A program made the translations under genes and the position numbers. 42,174 bases of DNA from a virus: the IMG/VR virus record IMGVR_UViG_3300046642_000533, positions 1 to 42,174 of that record; one strand, written 5' to 3'. The notes under the pieces were generated by a model. That model saw nothing but the letters and a program-made list of their open reading frames with translations. It made no database searches and had not been told where the DNA came from. Numbering within the stretch: the first letter of the stretch is position 1; every line of letters begins with the position of its first letter. Below, one piece after another: positions 7,671-14,651 of this stretch.

Positions 7671-9502
7671 TAGTTTCTCCTCTCATCGATCATTATCTTC
7701 TGGCTGCGGAGGTAGTCGATCCCTATCCTCTGCGCCGCGTCGGGGCCGGCGCCTATCGTCTCCATGTAGGCGCGCTCGAATGTGAGCCCCATGTTGCGCA
7801 GCTTGGGCTGCACCCAGCGTCGCCACGCCTCATGGGCCAGAGCCGCCGCCATGACCCTATCATCCTTGTTGCTGCCCTCGGCCTGAATGTTACCGTCCTT
7901 GATGACGATGGTCTTCATTTCCTCCAGGAGGTACATGGAGTTTATGATAAACCTATGGAGTTCGAATGCGTCCTTGAAGGCGTGCATCATGGGCGGCTTG
8001 TTGTTACCATTGGTGCGCCAATGGTAGGCGAGGCCGCCGCCCATGGAGTCTGAGCGTCGATAGAGAAACGACCTCATGTTGTTGAGGACATAGCGTATAT
8101 CATTGGGGTCGCGGCCATCGCTCGCATGGTTTATCATATTGTTGGTCTGGGTGCGAAGGGCGTTAGCCTCGTTCATCACCGCCTCTCCTGGGCCGTTTAT
8201 CTCGATAATCGGCATCACGTTGCGGTAGTAGCCGGCTAGATGACAGAGTGCCCAAGCGCATTGATACGTCGAGACATTCGGTGACACAAACTCCGCAACT
8301 TGCACCATTCGGTCGCTGAAACATCTTGCGACGTGGATAACTGCTCGATCAGCTTCGTCGCTACTTCCATATGCTGGATCACAGCCAATAACGTAGTGGC
8401 CTTTGGGACTGGGCTCTTCCCATATCTTGAGTTCTGCACGGCGGTCCCTCGTGGCGTTGACTATGGTGTCCTGCCAGCGTTCCGACATGGCGTATTTGAA
8501 CGGCATGAAAGGCTGCTGGCGAGCGCGCTTCATCGCCTCGGTCAGGCTGGTGTTGGTGAAGAAGATGGACCCGGTGGCGACGAATGCGTCGTCCTCCAGC
8601 CACGGATACATCTCGTCCATCTTAGACTGATCGCCCGCGCACTCGCTTGGACTCTCAAGTTTCCAGCGGTACCAGGCGATTTGGTTCATGGTGACTTCTA
8701 CGCCGTACTTTTCCTTGACGAGTCTTCTCCGTCTGCGCTCCAGTACGTGTAAAGGAGTCTCGTGTCCTTGAGGCATGTAGATAGAAAACCACGGGTGATC
8801 GTCCGGGAAGGTATAGTGATCATGGCGCCACCAGCCGACAAATATACATCGTATCGTTGGGTCCTCGCGCGCCTCCGTATACCTCTCTTGCCAGAAGTTA
8901 AAGCCATTGGCTGTGGTCTCCTCTACCTTCAGGCGATGGGGGTAGTAGGTGGACATGGTGGCGGACAGTTCGTTGAGGTCGTCGGGCGACCCCCAGAACG
9001 CCACCTCGGTGGCATGGATGTAGTTGTTGGCCGATGATCGACCCAGCCCGCCCTTGGACTTCTCCTTGATGCCGGCCACCAGGTACTGGATGACGGAGCC
9101 GTTCTTGAGCACGAGCATGTCGCGGTTTTCCACGTCCCATCGTATTTTGTGGGACTTCGGTAGCCCCGCAAAAAACACCTTGAAGGTGTTGCGGAACACG
9201 GCCTTGGAGCGGTCCTCGTGGGTGACGAAGGCGCCGAGGAGCCCGTTGTGGTTCATGGCCCAGAACAGGTCGAGGGCGATGAAGAACGTGGTCATGCCGA
9301 GTTGGCGGGCCTTGAGGATGTAGAACGTGGTGATGCCCTTATCTATGGCGTCGCACATCTCGTCCAGCACGTAACGCTGGGTCCCCAGCATGGTCATGGG
9401 GATGAGGCCGAAGTCCTTGGTTTGTATCTTGAGCTTGGACAGAAATGTCTCGAAGCGCACCCGAGGGAACGGAGCTACCGCAAATTTAGAGACCGCGTTC
9501 AT
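7670..9502 (-). CDS. terL: Terminase large subunit
   Basis: The 610-aa DNA-packaging motor with N-terminal ATPase and C-terminal nuclease domains. The Walker A-like motif is KARQLGMTT (residues 64-72, a non-classical form lacking the GK pair but common in terminases). Walker B with the catalytic acid is YIHATEVAFW (161-170, E166), and the coupling motif is EETTANG (194-200). RNase H-like nuclease acids are D375 (VIGCDPAYG), E434 (PIIEING) and D547/D548 (NKDDRVMAAA). Length is normal. The start overlaps the 94-aa upstream gene by 17 bp. Confidence 0.95.
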   Translation of the reverse strand: MNAVSKFAVAPFPRVRFETFLSKLKIQTKDFGLIPMTMLGTQRYVLDEMCDAIDKGITTFYILKARQLGMTTFFIALDLFWAMNHNGLLGAFVTHEDRSKAVFRNTFKVFFAGLPKSHKIRWDVENRDMLVLKNGSVIQYLVAGIKEKSKGGLGRSSANNYIHATEVAFWGSPDDLNELSATMSTYYPHRLKVEETTANGFNFWQERYTEAREDPTIRCIFVGWWRHDHYTFPDDHPWFSIYMPQGHETPLHVLERRRRRLVKEKYGVEVTMNQIAWYRWKLESPSECAGDQSKMDEMYPWLEDDAFVATGSIFFTNTSLTEAMKRARQQPFMPFKYAMSERWQDTIVNATRDRRAELKIWEEPSPKGHYVIGCDPAYGSSDEADRAVIHVARCFSDRMVQVAEFVSPNVSTYQCAWALCHLAGYYRNVMPIIEINGPGEAVMNEANALRTQTNNMINHASDGRDPNDIRYVLNNMRSFLYRRSDSMGGGLAYHWRTNGNNKPPMMHAFKDAFELHRFIINSMYLLEEMKTIVIKDGNIQAEGSNKDDRVMAAALAHEAWRRWVQPKLRNMGLTFERAYMETIGAGPDAAQRIGIDYLRSQKIMIDERRN

Positions 9503-9770
9503 CGGCCGCCTTCATGGCGTTGAACACCATCCCGAGTGTGACGCGCAAATGATAATCGTTCTTGTAGTTGAAACTCTCCATCTTGAACTTCTCGTCCGGT
9601 GTCGAGTGAGTGGGCCAATGGAGTCCGGCATATTCCATGAACGTCCTCACCCCGGCGTCGAGAATTTCCTTCCCGGGCATTTCGATGATCTTGTCGTCCA
9701 ACTCGGCATGGTGGACAGTTTCCTCGTCATCGATGATGGCGACCTTGATGGGGCCTTTCCTGCTCATCAT
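9486..9770 (-). CDS. Hypothetical 94-aa protein preceding terminase
   Basis: Begins MMSRKGPIKVAIIDDEETVH; ATG at 9770 overlaps the preceding stop as ATGA and the gene ends inside terL. No helix-turn-helix is apparent, so although its position fits a small terminase subunit, there is no sequence support for it. The C-terminal half (YHLRVTLGMVFNAMKAADE) is probably helical. Function unknown. Confidence 0.6.
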   Translation of the reverse strand: MMSRKGPIKVAIIDDEETVHHAELDDKIIEMPGKEILDAGVRTFMEYAGLHWPTHSTPDEKFKMESFNYKNDYHLRVTLGMVFNAMKAADERGL

Positions 9771-9988
9771 CGGACACCTAAATTGATGTGAACACCAGCC
9801 AGCATGTTCAAGAGCGGGATCACGATGTAGAAGATGACGATTGCCACCACCACGATGATAAGTATGACGTTGATGGCCTGGGCGAAGATCGGTTCCATTG
9901 GGATGAGACCAATCACCAGACGAGCGGCCCAGAAGATAAACCCGGCTATCAGCAGGGCTATGATGATCTGAATGAGAAGCGGCAGCAT
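9767..9988 (-). CDS. Two-span membrane protein, holin candidate
   Basis: A 73-aa, very hydrophobic protein with two membrane helices (about residues 3-28 and 38-64) and almost no soluble part. The size and two-span layout match class II holins, which release endolysin by making holes in the inner membrane. It is followed by the terminase module and preceded by a membrane-anchored coiled-coil protein and the endolysin candidate, so this is the likely lysis region. An ion-channel or other small membrane role cannot be excluded. Confidence 0.55.
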   Translation of the reverse strand: MLPLLIQIIIALLIAGFIFWAARLVIGLIPMEPIFAQAINVILIIVVVAIVIFYIVIPLLNMLAGVHINLGVR

Positions 9989-9997
9989 TATGACCTC

Positions 9998-10417
9998 CTA
10001 TTTGGCCGGGTGTGACTCATGCTTTTCCTCGTTCTCGATGGCATTGATGCGCGCGATCAACTGATCGATCAGCTTGTTGCGCTCGGTTTCCCATGCTTTG
10101 AACGCATCGTCCCGTAGGAATGGCGTCGCCATGTACTGATCGACTCGCTTTACAAACTCATCGTGCGCGGCCTTGGTCAGCCGAGTCTCCTTGATGTAGT
10201 CGATTTCCTTGCGAAGGAGTTGGTCGTTTTTGTTTGTGTCCGCTCTCAACTGATTTATTACATTCTCCGTAAGAGTAAATCTGGTGTCGGCATTTCTGGA
10301 CAACGACGCTATATCCGAAACCAGGATAAAATACTCCCCGGCCATGATTGTGCCGATAAGCCCAAGCGTGGCCACGATATTCCCCCATGATAGGAGTGAT
10401 ATGAGTGGTGCCGGCAT
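9998..10417 (-). CDS. Membrane-anchored coiled-coil protein, i-spanin-like candidate
   Basis: A 139-aa protein with one N-terminal membrane segment (about residues 6-33, LLSWGNIVATLGLIGTIMAG) and a long polar, probably coiled-coil remainder ending in EEKHESHPAK. This is the layout of an inner-membrane spanin (Rz-type), which links inner and outer membranes during lysis of Gram-negative cells. No matching outer-membrane lipoprotein is evident nearby. It is an inference from topology and lysis-region context. Confidence 0.5.
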   Translation of the reverse strand: MPAPLISLLSWGNIVATLGLIGTIMAGEYFILVSDIASLSRNADTRFTLTENVINQLRADTNKNDQLLRKEIDYIKETRLTKAAHDEFVKRVDQYMATPFLRDDAFKAWETERNKLIDQLIARINAIENEEKHESHPAK

Positions 10418-10458
10418 ACCCCCATCATAGGGCTAAGACTCGGGTATGTCATCGCCTA

Positions 10459-10746
10459 TCAGGGGGCCGTGGTTTGGGCCTTGGCGACCTCGGTGGCGTT
10501 GTCCGCAATCAAGGAGCGGATTTGGGTCACTGCCGCCTCGACATCGGCGTCGGAGGTGCCGGGGGTGGTGATCTTCGTCAGTAGTGTTTCAATCTCGGCG
10601 TTGTTGACCACCAGTTGGTTGGCGAGGTCGTCAAGGGCGGCTTTAAGATCGGTAAGGGCCGACATCATCTTCTCCATCGTTGCCGTGATCGCATCGAGTT
10701 TATCATCAATGCGTAGAAAAAACTCCCATTCCCATGGCCCAATCAT
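10459..10746 (-). CDS. Coiled-coil 95-aa hypothetical protein
   Basis: Start placed at MIGPWEWEFF (10746), which overlaps the upstream stop as ATGA; an open stretch upstream of it lies inside the neighbour. Residues 12-60 have heptad-like spacing (LDAITATMEKMMSALTDLKA), followed by a Thr/Ala/Asp-rich tail. Small coiled-coil proteins of this kind occur in phage lysis and tail regions; function is unknown. Confidence 0.65.
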   Translation of the reverse strand: MIGPWEWEFFLRIDDKLDAITATMEKMMSALTDLKAALDDLANQLVVNNAEIETLLTKITTPGTSDADVEAAVTQIRSLIADNATEVAKAQTTAP

Positions 10747-11051
10747 GAGCCCTCTGGGAGTACAGGGGTGGGGCTGAGTACCTGGGAATTGGGCTGGCCA
10801 GGGGTGTTGTGGTTGAGGAAGTCCTTGAACACGTCCAGCCATGACTTGCCGGTTTCTCCCTTCATGAACCGGAGAGCGCCGATAAGAAATGGTACCGCCT
10901 TCATGATCAGCGACACGGCGGGGAGAATACCCGCCAGACCGCCAATCGTTTCTATCAAACCCTGATGGTCTTCGACCCCTTGAAGAGTGTTTTCCGCTAT
11001 GGTGTACAGATCGCCAACTGTCGGAGTGGCGCCGGTGTCAGTATTGGTCAT
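10743..11051 (-). CDS. Small membrane-associated protein, alternative holin candidate
   Basis: A 102-aa protein with a polar N-terminus, a hydrophobic hairpin at about residues 34-63 (LIETIGGLAGILPAVSLIMK and following AVPFLIGALRFMKG), and a polar, proline-rich C-terminus. It lies directly after the endolysin gene, so it could be a holin, with the 73-aa two-span protein as the rival candidate. RBS GAGGAAAAAC precedes the ATG. Confidence 0.55.
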   Translation of the reverse strand: MTNTDTGATPTVGDLYTIAENTLQGVEDHQGLIETIGGLAGILPAVSLIMKAVPFLIGALRFMKGETGKSWLDVFKDFLNHNTPGQPNSQVLSPTPVLPEGS

Positions 11052-11070
11052 GTGTTTTTCCTCTCGTCAT

Positions 11071-12213
11071 TCATGGGACCGGTAGGTCTACGGTGCAGGT
11101 GTTGTCGGTCTGGAGGCCCAGCGCGGCGGCAAGTCCGGGGCTCATATCACAGATGCGGCCCGTATTGGTATTGGGACCCCAATCGATGGGACGGGCCTTC
11201 AGGGTTTTGCCCTTGGCCGTGACCATCACCATGATGCCCTGGAGGTATGAACGGGAGGTCTGCTTATAGTCCCAGCGGCACGCGATGTAATGGGATGCCG
11301 GGTCCAATCTGCGGGCCAAGCCGGTGGTTCCGGGCGGCTGTTCAGGGAGGAAATACCCATCGAACTTGTCCATCTCTGACACCTCACAGAGGGCGAGCCC
11401 TTCATCCGGGGCAACGCCCTTATCGGTGGGGCCGCCGAACGTGGACATCTTGCCGGTCATGGTGGAGATGGCCAGGGGATTGGGCGGGGGCGGGTTGACC
11501 ACCTGGGAGTTAGAATCGGCGGGGGCGGAGACCGGCCCACTGGACGGCAGCGGGACGGACTTGGGCCAGTAGTAGCCGACTAGGCCGAAGTTGGAGCCGT
11601 TCTTTGGCAATGCCTCGATCCGCACACCATCGGACTCGTTGCCGCCGAGCGTGTTGATGCTGGTAGTAGTCTCGCTGACATAGAACCCTACATGGCCGAT
11701 GCCGGATGATTTGCTGTCGCGCCAGAAGACAACGATGCAGCCAACCGTTGGCTTGGTGATGGATATGAAGTTGGGGTTGATGGTGAACGACTGGGAGGAG
11801 GCGCTGCGGGTGCCGGTTACCCCGGCCTGCTCAAGCTTGGCGTTGGCCCAGATGGCGCACCAGGGGTCACCAAGGCTCCCAACATGGGCCTGGGAGATGA
11901 AGGTTTCTATGCCACGGTTAACCCCGGTTTCGTGGAAGCCAACGTCCTTGAGCCCAAGCGTGTACCAGAGCGGCAAACCCGGGGTTGCGGCGGGCGGCGG
12001 GGGTACGGGGGCTGGTGTGGGGGCCGGTGCCGGCGGTGGGGCTGGGGGGGAGGGCTGTACCACCGGCACCGGGGTCGTGGAACCGGGCCTGACCAGTTCC
12101 AAGATGATTGTCTGCACGAAGTTGAGGAAGCGGAGCGCCAGGAATAGCATCCCGCCGAAGACGATGATCACCGCCCCGAGCGTCATCGCCACCATGATCT
12201 GCTGCTGATCCAT
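11071..12213 (-). CDS. Membrane-anchored endolysin: CHAP/NlpC-like peptidase plus double-psi beta-barrel
   Basis: A 380-aa protein. Residues 5-40 form a membrane segment without a clear cleavage site (signal anchor); 44-80 is a Pro/Ala linker. Residues about 82-218 resemble TIGR02594/CHAP-type cysteine peptidases of phage endolysins: C119 in DPWCAIWANAKL, H174 in IGHVGFYV, and GGNESDGVR at 190-198. Residues about 255-378 resemble an RlpA-like double-psi beta-barrel (RPIDWGPNTNTGRICDMSPG, D344). The protein would reach the periplasm tethered to the membrane and cut peptidoglycan. Combining the two domains in one anchored protein is unusual. Pentanucleotide array A lies just upstream. Confidence 0.75.
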   Translation of the reverse strand: MDQQQIMVAMTLGAVIIVFGGMLFLALRFLNFVQTIILELVRPGSTTPVPVVQPSPPAPPPAPAPTPAPVPPPPAATPGLPLWYTLGLKDVGFHETGVNRGIETFISQAHVGSLGDPWCAIWANAKLEQAGVTGTRSASSQSFTINPNFISITKPTVGCIVVFWRDSKSSGIGHVGFYVSETTTSINTLGGNESDGVRIEALPKNGSNFGLVGYYWPKSVPLPSSGPVSAPADSNSQVVNPPPPNPLAISTMTGKMSTFGGPTDKGVAPDEGLALCEVSEMDKFDGYFLPEQPPGTTGLARRLDPASHYIACRWDYKQTSRSYLQGIMVMVTAKGKTLKARPIDWGPNTNTGRICDMSPGLAAALGLQTDNTCTVDLPVP

Positions 12214-12250
12214 GGCGACACCTCATAGGCCACCCTCTTGGTTTTGTCTA

Positions 12251-12358
12251 GCCTCGCCTTGCCCTGCCGTGCCGAGTCCGGCCATGCTCAGCCACGCCGT
12301 GCCCTACCTCGCCGGACCTCGCCACGCCGCGCCCGGCCCCGTCTCGCCCGGCCGCGCC
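12251..12358 (-). repeat. Pentanucleotide (GGCNN)n array A
   Basis: Twenty-two consecutive 5-nt units in perfect register. On the plus strand each unit is GCC plus two variable bases; 17 of 22 are exact GCC and five have one change (units at 12276, 12286, 12306, 12316, 12341). On the coding (minus) strand this reads GGC-NN, so GG recurs every 5 nt. It starts in register with the stop codon of the 203-aa gene (TAG at 12360-12358) and ends 37 nt before the endolysin start codon. There is no convincing gene inside it. Confidence 0.95.
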
Positions 12359-12969
12359 TAGTCCCAACGCTCAATGCGGAACTTCCCGAACACGCCTCGG
12401 AAAGTCCCCAAGCCAATAGCACGACCCCCCTCCTCGACCAGGTTCATAACGTCCTGCTCCTTAATCTCCCTGTTTGGGAAGATGTCCACCGTGAACTTGA
12501 TGCCCCAATCAAGGGGCAGCACCGGGCGCACCTTGGGATTAGGGATGCCCTTGTCGAGCCGCGCCACCGAGTAGTGGATGTAAATTCCGCTGACGGGATC
12601 GCGGTCGTGATCGAGTTTCCCAAACACGATTGGCTTGCCGTCGCGGATGAGTGGGATGAACGTCTCACGGATCGATACGAATGACAACATCGCGTTGGCT
12701 ATGTCCTTGAACTTGCGCTTGTCGCGCAGGCGTTTCGGCGCTGAATTGGTGTTGTGGGCCGACAAGAACGACATGATATTGAGACTTGGCAAGCCAATAA
12801 CTTTGGTATCTCCCGGAGCGAAGTACAGCTTTTGATGCGGCTCCAGCTTGGTGGCGTTGTCGCCCGGATAGCGGTCGAACATCAGTTCCGTCAGCCCCGT
12901 CAGTTCCACTTTTCTGGTCACAGTGTCGGTTGGTCTGTTGATCTTCACTGCCGTTGTCTTGTCCAACAT
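12358..12969 (-). CDS. 203-aa phage protein with glycine-rich C-terminal motif (RAMP-like?)
   Basis: The start MLDKTTAVKINR is preceded by GGAGGGAAAT. The N-terminal part holds VELTGLTELMFDRYPGD, the middle SLNIMSFLSAHNTNS and a charged helix, and the C-terminal third LDWGIKFTVDIFP then a glycine-rich end GRAIGLGTFRGVFGKFRIE. I recall a widespread phage protein family with the same order (an LLM-like N-terminal strand and a terminal GLGDWRPRFGRFEV-type motif). The glycine-rich end resembles that of RAMP/Cas5-Cas7-fold proteins, but that link is inference. The gene is flanked on both sides by (GGCNN)n arrays. No catalytic residues can be named. Confidence 0.7.
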   Translation of the reverse strand: MLDKTTAVKINRPTDTVTRKVELTGLTELMFDRYPGDNATKLEPHQKLYFAPGDTKVIGLPSLNIMSFLSAHNTNSAPKRLRDKRKFKDIANAMLSFVSIRETFIPLIRDGKPIVFGKLDHDRDPVSGIYIHYSVARLDKGIPNPKVRPVLPLDWGIKFTVDIFPNREIKEQDVMNLVEEGGRAIGLGTFRGVFGKFRIERWD

Positions 12970-12994
12970 ATTTCCCTCCTGCGTTTGGTTGATT

Positions 12995-13077
12995 GCCGCG
13001 CCTTGCCTTGCCTCGCCGAGCCAAGCCCTGCCCGGCCGATCCGGGCCGCGACTTGCCCAGCCTTGCCTTGCCCGGCC
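12995..13077 (-). repeat. Pentanucleotide (GGCNN)n array B
   Basis: Seventeen 5-nt units in register; 15 of 17 are exact GCC on the plus strand (exceptions at 13040 and 13050). It ends about 25 nt before the start codon of the 203-aa gene. It is separated from array C by a 34-nt AT-rich spacer (13078-13111), which on the minus strand has AGGA and then ATGAGTAGGAAAC, so a basic reading frame could enter this array. Confidence 0.95.
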
Positions 13078-13111
13078 CGATTTGTTTCCTACTCATTAAT
13101 TAAAATTCCTT

Positions 13112-13209
13112 GCCCTGCCGTGCCTCACCATGTCTCGCCGCGCCCTGCCACGCCGCGCCGCGCTATGCCGTGCCATGCCTTGCCCTGCCGTGCCCGGCCA
13201 TGCCGCGCC
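13112..13209 (-). repeat. Pentanucleotide (GGCNN)n array C
   Basis: Twenty 5-nt units in register; 17 of 20 are exact GCC on the plus strand (exceptions at 13127, 13132, 13162). It begins 3 nt after the stop of the 333-aa gene. On the minus strand it contains a 26-codon ORF (MARHSAARRGRARRDMVRHG and six more residues) that stops in the AT-rich spacer. There is no other gene in this stretch. Confidence 0.95.
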
Positions 13210-13212
13210 AAA

Positions 13213-14214
13213 TTATAGTTCCCAGACCTTCTTCAGATTGGGCCACTTGTCCAAGGACTTCTGGTCCAACAGGTTAGCCGCCTCGATCAGTTGCAGATCG
13301 CGAAGCATCTCGTTCGAGGTATTGAACCCACCACTGAACCTTAGATGGACGGCATTGCCATCTCCGGGGGTTTCCAATGTTCTCGGCCGGTCCAGGATAG
13401 AGAAATTGTAGGCCAGTGCCTCAGCCTCCTTGCCGAAGGTATCAGCCACCGTAGCCCTGCTCTGCGGGTTGGACGGGTCGAACATCTGGCCTTCGTAGAT
13501 GTTGGTGCCGTAGATCGAGTGCAGGCCGCCGCCAAAGCAGATGGACTCCGGTAATTTCTTGTCCTCCAACAACTGATACACCCTCACCAGGTGATCGTGC
13601 AGGGAGCCGTCCTTGTGTTTGTGCGAGAGGGCTCCGCGTTTTACCAGGAATTCGGACAGCTTCTCGAAGTTGTCGGATCGTTTGTTTCTGACCTTGTACA
13701 TCAGGGTAAGGCGCAAGGATGTACATTTGCGGGACACCGCCCTGGCGCAGTGCATGAGGTTGGAGGGGAGGATTAGTGCCCTGTTGGGCCAAGGAATTGC
13801 CGAGTTCTGCTGACCAGCCTGCGAATACCAATGCGTTTCGCCGGCCCAATCGGGTTCCCATTTATCGCAGATGTAGATGATGACGGTCTGCTCGTCGGCC
13901 CGGACGCTATCGGTATGGAAGTAGCCATCGGTCCCGTACTGGTATCCGTTGGCATAGCAGCGGACGAGAGCGGGGCCTGTGTGTTTGTTGCGGATCAGGT
14001 TCCAGGCGTCCAACAATGGAGGTGATAGGAGGTAGGTCAGATCCGCCAGGTTGTGGCGGGAGTCGCGGCCAATGGGCTTCCAGGACCAGTGGCCATGCGG
14101 GTCAGTCTGGCTGTTCGACTTCGACCCATACTTCATCGGCTGGCTCTGCACGTATTTGCGCAGCTTGTCGTAGAGGTCGGCCGGGAGAAAGTTGTCAATT
14201 ACGCGCGGGGTCAT
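13213..14214 (-). CDS. 2OG-Fe(II) oxygenase fused to an HD-like (DUF6817-type) domain
   Basis: A 333-aa two-domain protein. Residues about 1-175 match a prolyl-hydroxylase-type 2-oxoglutarate/iron oxygenase: H100 and D102 in GYFHTDSV, distal H155 in PSNLMHCARAV and R168 for 2-oxoglutarate. Residues about 195-300 resemble DUF6817, an HD-like metal domain: LHDHLVRVYQLL (H206-H208) and GGLHSIYGTNIYEGQ (H232, with Ser in place of the HD aspartate). Substrate is unknown; hydroxylation of a protein or modified base is possible. The start overlaps the upstream stop as ATGA. The second-domain name is from memory. Confidence 0.75.
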   Translation of the reverse strand: MTPRVIDNFLPADLYDKLRKYVQSQPMKYGSKSNSQTDPHGHWSWKPIGRDSRHNLADLTYLLSPPLLDAWNLIRNKHTGPALVRCYANGYQYGTDGYFHTDSVRADEQTVIIYICDKWEPDWAGETHWYSQAGQQNSAIPWPNRALILPSNLMHCARAVSRKCTSLRLTLMYKVRNKRSDNFEKLSEFLVKRGALSHKHKDGSLHDHLVRVYQLLEDKKLPESICFGGGLHSIYGTNIYEGQMFDPSNPQSRATVADTFGKEAEALAYNFSILDRPRTLETPGDGNAVHLRFSGGFNTSNEMLRDLQLIEAANLLDQKSLDKWPNLKKVWEL

Positions 14215-14375
14215 TCTCTCTCCGCCAGAAGGGGGGTGCTGTTTCCGTTACCAAATATTTTGTCACCACGCGCTATTAGATCTTCCAGACACTTAATCCG
14301 AGCCTGGAGTCTGTCTATCTCATCCTGCATTTCACCCACTATGGTCTGGACCTTCAGCATTTCCACTGTATTCAT
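14211..14375 (-). CDS. 54-aa coiled-coil protein
   Basis: Start at MNTVEMLKVQTIV (14375) with AAAGGG upstream; an ATG at 14444 in the same frame would run back over another likely coding stretch. Residues 10-38 form a heptad-like helix (GEMQDEIDRLQARIKCLEDL). The stop overlaps the oxygenase start (ATGA). Function unknown. Confidence 0.6.
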   Translation of the reverse strand: MNTVEMLKVQTIVGEMQDEIDRLQARIKCLEDLIARGDKIFGNGNSTPLLAERE

Positions 14376-14406
14376 TGTCTGACCCTTTGGTTGTTGCCGG
14401 CGTCGA

Positions 14407-14536
14407 TCACCTTGTCGGCCTATCGTCAGGATGGGTTGCGACATCCTGGGCGCCCTCCGAGGTGATCTTTCTGTACTCCGAGCCGCCGGCTACCCGAAGA
14501 AAGGACGGGCGCCTATGGAAGTCAGTACCCCATGTA
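14407..14536 (-). pseudogene. Frame-displaced C-terminal part of the small membrane protein
   Basis: A 43-codon open stretch without a usable start codon, reading TWGTDFHRRPSFLRVAGG then SEYRKITSEGAQDVATHPDD and ending in TGA at 14409-14407. Its composition looks coding. It joins the 39-aa membrane ORF in one frame if a single G is skipped or removed at the four-G run (plus-strand CCCC at 14528-14531), giving one protein of about 77 aa with a membrane helix and a soluble basic tail. Could be a real frameshift mutation, an assembly error, or programmed +1 frameshifting just before the TGA. Confidence 0.45.
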
Positions 14537-14641
14537 TCGGACTATGGCATGGGCCACGATGATGATGGAGACCACCACTGTTATGGCGCCTACGAACGCA
14601 AAGCCCCAGAGTATTCCACCAAGAAACCCGTCCTCACTCAT
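14522..14641 (-). CDS. 39-aa single-span membrane protein
   Basis: Reads MSEDGFLGGILWGFAFVGAI then a run of Thr/Val/Ile, ending VRYMGY. One membrane helix spans about residues 8-33. It starts 10 nt after the stop of the 182-aa coiled-coil gene. The frame probably continued once into 14536-14407 (see that entry). Too small for family assignment. Confidence 0.55.
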   Translation of the reverse strand: MSEDGFLGGILWGFAFVGAITVVVSIIIVAHAIVRYMGY

Positions 14642-14651
14642 GCTCGATGTC

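Noticed and set aside
12665-13096. 143-codon minus-strand frame from the AT-rich spacer overlapping the 203-aa gene
   Set aside because: Most of it lies in a second frame of a better gene and its sequence after the array looks non-coding. Only the start region is kept as an observation.
12251-13209. CRISPR array
   Set aside because: Unit is 5 nt with 2-nt variable parts, far too short for repeat-spacer structure, and no cas genes are present.
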